A stretch of 8,568 bases of DNA, from NCBI GenBank assembly GCA_023436305.1, contig JAEZJQ010000081.1, forward strand, positions 1 through 8,568. The letters are read 5' to 3'. Of this stretch, positions 5,927 to 8,568 are shown piece by piece. Position 1 is the stretch's first letter, and every line of letters starts with the position of its first letter. The notes under the pieces were generated by a model, which saw only the letters and a program-made list of their open reading frames with translations, ran no database searches and had not been told where the DNA came from. This stretch comes from Bacillota bacterium. Its GTDB lineage: Bacteria; Bacillota; UBA4882; UBA8346. Position numbers and translations under genes: made by a program.

Positions 5927-7078
5927 ATGAATATAACGGAATTGTTTTGGAACACTTCTCTCGAAGAACTAAAAAGAGGTTATATTGAAACAGAGAAAGA
6001 ATGCATCTGCTTGCTCTGTGGCGCGAAAATTGAGAAAGGCATCATTTACCCTAAGGATGGAGTACTCTATGAAGCCCGGCGATATACGGAGGTCCATATT
6101 GAGACGGCCCACCAGTCGGTTTTTGAGTATCTGATTCATCTGGACAAAAGACTCACCGGACTTACCGATCATCAGAACAGTCTGCTGCAACTATTCTACC
6201 AGGGAAAGAGTGACGTTGAAATCCAACAGGAAATGAGCATCGGCAGCGCTTCCACCATCCGCAACCACCGGTTTGTACTCAAGGAGAAAGAGCGCCAGGC
6301 CAGGGTGTTTTTAACCATAATGGAACTCTTGAAGGAAAAAGACCAACATGCGCCAAACTTTATAAGCTTGCATAAAACGGCGACAGTGGTGGATGAACGT
6401 TATAATGTCACCCAAGAAGAAAGAGAAAAGATCTTGAAGAAATATTTTCCCCAAGGTCCGGAAGGGCCACTCACCACCTTTTCCATGAAGGAGAAAAGTA
6501 AACTGGTGGTGCTGCGGGAAATCGCGGGCCGGTTTGAGGCAGGCCGGATGTATGATGAAAAAGAAGTAAACGAGCTGCTGAAAACGGTTTATGAAGTAGA
6601 CTATGTAACACTTCGAAGGTATTTGATTGAATATGGTTTTTTGGATCGCAAACCGGATGGGAGCCGGTATTGGCTGAAAAGTAATTTGGCCAAGAATGAA
6701 CCGCAGCCCCAAAATCGCCGGACGGAACTCAAACGGCAATATAAAGAAACCAGTCCGGAAGCCGGGGTTTATCAGATTAAGAATCTAAAAAACGGCAAAA
6801 TCCTGGTGGAAAGCACCATGAATCTGAAAACCATCAATGGTAGACGGCTTGAACTGCAACGGGGAATCCACCGGAATCAATTGCTACAGAAGGAGATCGA
6901 GGAATTCGGTCCGGAGGCCTTTGTTTTTGAAGTGTTGGAGGTATTAAAAACCAAGGATACCGAAGACTTCGATACTCAGGAAGCTTTGAAAAGACTGGCC
7001 GGAAAATGGCTTGAAAAATTGAAACCTTATGGAGAACGTGGTTATAATCAATCCAATAAAGGGAAGGAGGATGGATAA
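5927..7078 (+). CDS. Regulator-like fusion: zinc-ribbon-like, LuxR HTH, DUF2087, GIY-YIG-like domain
   Basis: This 383-residue cytoplasmic protein has several modules. Cys28-x2-Cys31 with His57-x4-His62 looks like a metal-binding head. Residues about 76-120 (LTDHQNSLLQLFYQGKSDVEIQ, split here from IGSASTIRNHRF) are a LuxR/sigma-4-type helix-turn-helix. Residues about 165-251 are DUF2087, with the hallmark stretches FSMKEKSKLVVLREIA, YDEKEVNELLK and TLRRYLIEYGFLDR ending in YWL. A linker leads to a GIY-YIG-like domain at about 267-374 (AGVYQIKNLKNGK to GERGYN). That domain keeps the first Tyr (282) but has Leu293 where the YIG Tyr is expected, and Gly359 at the probable catalytic Glu position. 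It is therefore likely a DNA-binding or inactive version. The protein may regulate its own operon. The next gene starts 4 nt after its stop. Confidence 0.85.
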   Translation: MNITELFWNTSLEELKRGYIETEKECICLLCGAKIEKGIIYPKDGVLYEARRYTEVHIETAHQSVFEYLIHLDKRLTGLTDHQNSLLQLFYQGKSDVEIQQEMSIGSASTIRNHRFVLKEKERQARVFLTIMELLKEKDQHAPNFISLHKTATVVDERYNVTQEEREKILKKYFPQGPEGPLTTFSMKEKSKLVVLREIAGRFEAGRMYDEKEVNELLKTVYEVDYVTLRRYLIEYGFLDRKPDGSRYWLKSNLAKNEPQPQNRRTELKRQYKETSPEAGVYQIKNLKNGKILVESTMNLKTINGRRLELQRGIHRNQLLQKEIEEFGPEAFVFEVLEVLKTKDTEDFDTQEALKRLAGKWLEKLKPYGERGYNQSNKGKEDG

Positions 7079-7082
7079 ATCA

Positions 7083-8030
7083 ATGTGTACCGTATTTAAA
7101 CTGCAAACCGATGAAGGTTCGAAGTTTATTGTAGGAAAGAATTATGATACTCCGGACCCTTGTTATGGAATGATTTTCACCAATCAACGGAATATCGAAA
7201 AAAAGGCGTTAATCTTACAACCGGAGATACCCAAGCAATGGAAATCATCTTTGGGAAGTATCACTTTTAGCCAGGTAGGCAAAGAATTTCCATCGTGCGG
7301 GATGAATGAAGCAGGGCTGATTGTTGAACAAACAACTCTCTGGAACACGGTATATCCGGATCGAGACCATCGTCCCGCCGTAAAAGAATTGCAATGGATT
7401 CAATATATGCTGGATACTTGTGCAACTGTTGATGAAGTGATCGATAGTTTGTCGGAATTAAGGGTAGCCCAGGAGGCAGCCAGGATTCAGTATTTTGTTT
7501 GTGATAAAACCGGAGACTGTGCCTTAATTGAATACGTACTTGGGAAAGAAGTAATTTTTCGAAATGAAGAGCTTCCGTATCCAGTGATTGCGAATGACAT
7601 GTATCAAACTTCGGTGGATTATTTACGTATCCATCGGGGATATGGCGGGAAAAAGGAATTGACAAAATCCTCGTTCTCCATTGACCGGTTTGCAATTACG
7701 GTCAATGAAATCGAAAACAGAAAAGATAACAGAAGAATTGATCGTGAGTTGGAAGAAGGTTTCTTCATTTTACAGCAATCGGAGTTTGAACAAACTCAAT
7801 GGCAAGTAATATACCAGCCATATACGAAAACAATGGGGTATAGATCAAAAAGATCTACCCAATTGAAAATGATTCATTTGGGGGAGTTTGACTTTTCCGA
7901 ACAGGGAAAGAGTTTGGTTAAGGATATCGAAGCTGATCAATCCGAAGCATTTCGGATATTCTCAACCGAAATCAATGATCAATTGGCCAAATCATTTTTT
8001 ACCACCAATACTTTAGGGAAGACACGGTAA
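7083..8030 (+). CDS. Ntn-hydrolase of the choloylglycine hydrolase/penicillin V acylase family
   Basis: This linear-amide C-N hydrolase cleaves an N-acyl amide bond using an N-terminal cysteine freed by Met removal. The start is set at ATG 7083 because the next codon is TGT, giving the required Cys2 (MCTVFKL), and AAGGAGG at 7064-7070 lies 12 nt upstream. ATG at 7029 or 7071 would bury the nucleophile. The 315 residues carry GKNYD (18-22, Asp22; the usual Arg is Lys19), GMNEAGL with Asn75, ALIEYV (147-152), IANDMY with Asn171, and SIDRF with Arg202. These match the family catalytic set. The substrate may be a bile salt, penicillin V, acyl-homoserine lactone or another N-acyl amine. No signal peptide is seen, so it is probably cytoplasmic. 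It is translationally coupled to the upstream regulator-like gene. Confidence 0.85.
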   Translation: MCTVFKLQTDEGSKFIVGKNYDTPDPCYGMIFTNQRNIEKKALILQPEIPKQWKSSLGSITFSQVGKEFPSCGMNEAGLIVEQTTLWNTVYPDRDHRPAVKELQWIQYMLDTCATVDEVIDSLSELRVAQEAARIQYFVCDKTGDCALIEYVLGKEVIFRNEELPYPVIANDMYQTSVDYLRIHRGYGGKKELTKSSFSIDRFAITVNEIENRKDNRRIDRELEEGFFILQQSEFEQTQWQVIYQPYTKTMGYRSKRSTQLKMIHLGEFDFSEQGKSLVKDIEADQSEAFRIFSTEINDQLAKSFFTTNTLGKTR

Positions 8031-8098
8031 AAGTTACGGAAGAGCTAATTCTAGGATTTGCCAATTATCCGGAGACTCAAAAAGAAAGGTAGAAAAAC

Positions 8099-8437
8099 AT
8101 GGATCGAAATGAATTAAAACGATTGTATAAAGAAACCAAACCTGCCGCGGGGATATTTCAGATAAAAAATATTATCAATCACAAGATTTTCATCGACAGC
8201 ACCATGAACCTGAAAACTATGAACGGCCAGCGATTTATGCTGGAAATGGGCAGCCATACCAATAAAGTGTTACAACAGGAGTGGGCGAAATTCGGGAAAG
8301 AGGCTTTTGAATTTGAAGTGCTGGAGGTTTTGGAACTGAAAGAGGATGAGTATATTGCTCCCAAAGATGCCTTGAAAAAGCTTGAGGAAAATTGGTTGGA
8401 GAAATTGCAACCATTTGGGGAACGAGGGTACAATTAA
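8099..8437 (+). CDS. Small GIY-YIG-like protein, homologue of the fusion's C-terminal domain
   Basis: The 112-residue cytoplasmic protein aligns without gaps over 108 residues to the C-terminal domain of the fusion gene two genes upstream, with about 65 identical positions by hand count. Shared stretches are STMNLKT, FEVLEVL, WLEKL and GERGYN. The GIY-YIG hallmark is altered: GIF (Phe20) replaces GIY, and IFIDS (Phe31, Asp33) replaces YIGS. The probable catalytic Glu97 and terminal Asn112 remain. Loss of both tyrosines argues against ordinary nuclease activity. AGAAAGGT at 8083-8090 lies 8 nt before the ATG. It sits 68 bp after the amidase gene and is probably co-transcribed. It may have arisen by duplication of the fusion's domain, or the fusion may have captured such a gene. 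Confidence 0.85.
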   Translation: MDRNELKRLYKETKPAAGIFQIKNIINHKIFIDSTMNLKTMNGQRFMLEMGSHTNKVLQQEWAKFGKEAFEFEVLEVLELKEDEYIAPKDALKKLEENWLEKLQPFGERGYN

Positions 8438-8473
8438 GCAACTATATAAGTTGAATTAAATTATGTGAACAGC

Positions 8474-8568
8474 CTAGAGCACACAACAAAGTCTATCAAT
8501 AACTAAATTTGGATTAACGCTTAAGTAATCAAGAAAAGTATTAACATTTTTACGGATTTCGGGAACTG
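8474..8568 (-). CDS. C-terminal tail of a transposase-like protein (possibly IS630), runs off window
   Basis: On the minus strand the frame entering from the right edge gives 30 residues, including EIRKNVNTFLDYLSVNP and VIDRLCCVL, then TAG at 8474-8476. The pattern of an amphipathic helix, FLDYL, then a short helix ending in a basic-Leu-Cys tail resembles the C-terminal end of IS630-type DDE transposases. The fragment is short and the family call is from recognition only, so another protein is possible. It converges with the small GIY-YIG-like gene. Confidence 0.45.
   Translation of the reverse strand, partial: VPEIRKNVNTFLDYLSVNPNLVIDRLCCVL

Noticed and set aside
7029..7082. Longer start for the amidase
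   Set aside because: The family needs Cys directly after the initiator Met, which only ATG 7083 provides.

Overview
The window looks like an accessory chromosomal segment of a low- to mid-GC Bacillota (Firmicutes) bacterium. This is inferred from the strong AGGAGG-type ribosome binding sites, frequent TTG starts, sigma-A consensus promoters, DesK/NarL-type two-component genes and a DUF2087 regulator. No rRNA or tRNA gene is visible. Both ends appear to be mobile-element pieces: the first codons of an IS3-type OrfA at the left edge, and what may be the last codons of an IS630-like transposase at the right edge, both on the minus strand. Base composition changes along the window: the left third is AT-rich, while the stretch from about 4020 onward is mostly richer in GC.

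Left part (1-3916). On the minus strand are an NAD(P)-dependent epimerase/reductase (798-1805) and a small secreted protein (143-724). Between them sits a 22-codon reading frame that begins like a short-chain dehydrogenase and ends two bases before the secreted-protein start. Divergent from these is a two-component pair on the plus strand, a six-TM DesK-like histidine kinase overlapping a NarL-type response regulator. It is driven by a TTGACA-17-CATAAT promoter. The 250-bp divergent intergenic region holds an inverted repeat and two sets of direct repeats that are candidate operators.

Middle (3917-5926). A stretch of about 860 bp without an intact gene contains a GC-rich coding-like remnant, a bidirectional-looking hairpin terminator, a second set of small inverted repeats, and a tandem array of 42-bp repeats. 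Every full repeat carries, at the same place on the minus strand, a perfect or near-perfect DnaA box (TTATCCACA). Next come an orphan family-2-type glycosyltransferase on the minus strand with a TTG start, and a 304-bp intergenic region with an orphan terminator and a perfect consensus promoter (TTGACA-17-TATAAT) whose -35 lies inside a 13-bp palindrome.

Right part (5927-8437). Three plus-strand genes form a likely operon. The first is a regulator-like fusion (zinc-ribbon-like N terminus, LuxR-type HTH, DUF2087, GIY-YIG-like C terminus). Four bases later comes an Ntn-type choloylglycine hydrolase/penicillin V acylase-family amidase, and then a small protein homologous to the C-terminal GIY-YIG-like domain of the first gene. 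The two GIY-YIG-like copies lack different active-site residues, which suggests a binding rather than a cutting role. The best leads are the DnaA-box repeat array, this fusion/amidase/GIY-YIG operon, and the short SDR-like frame between 727 and 795.
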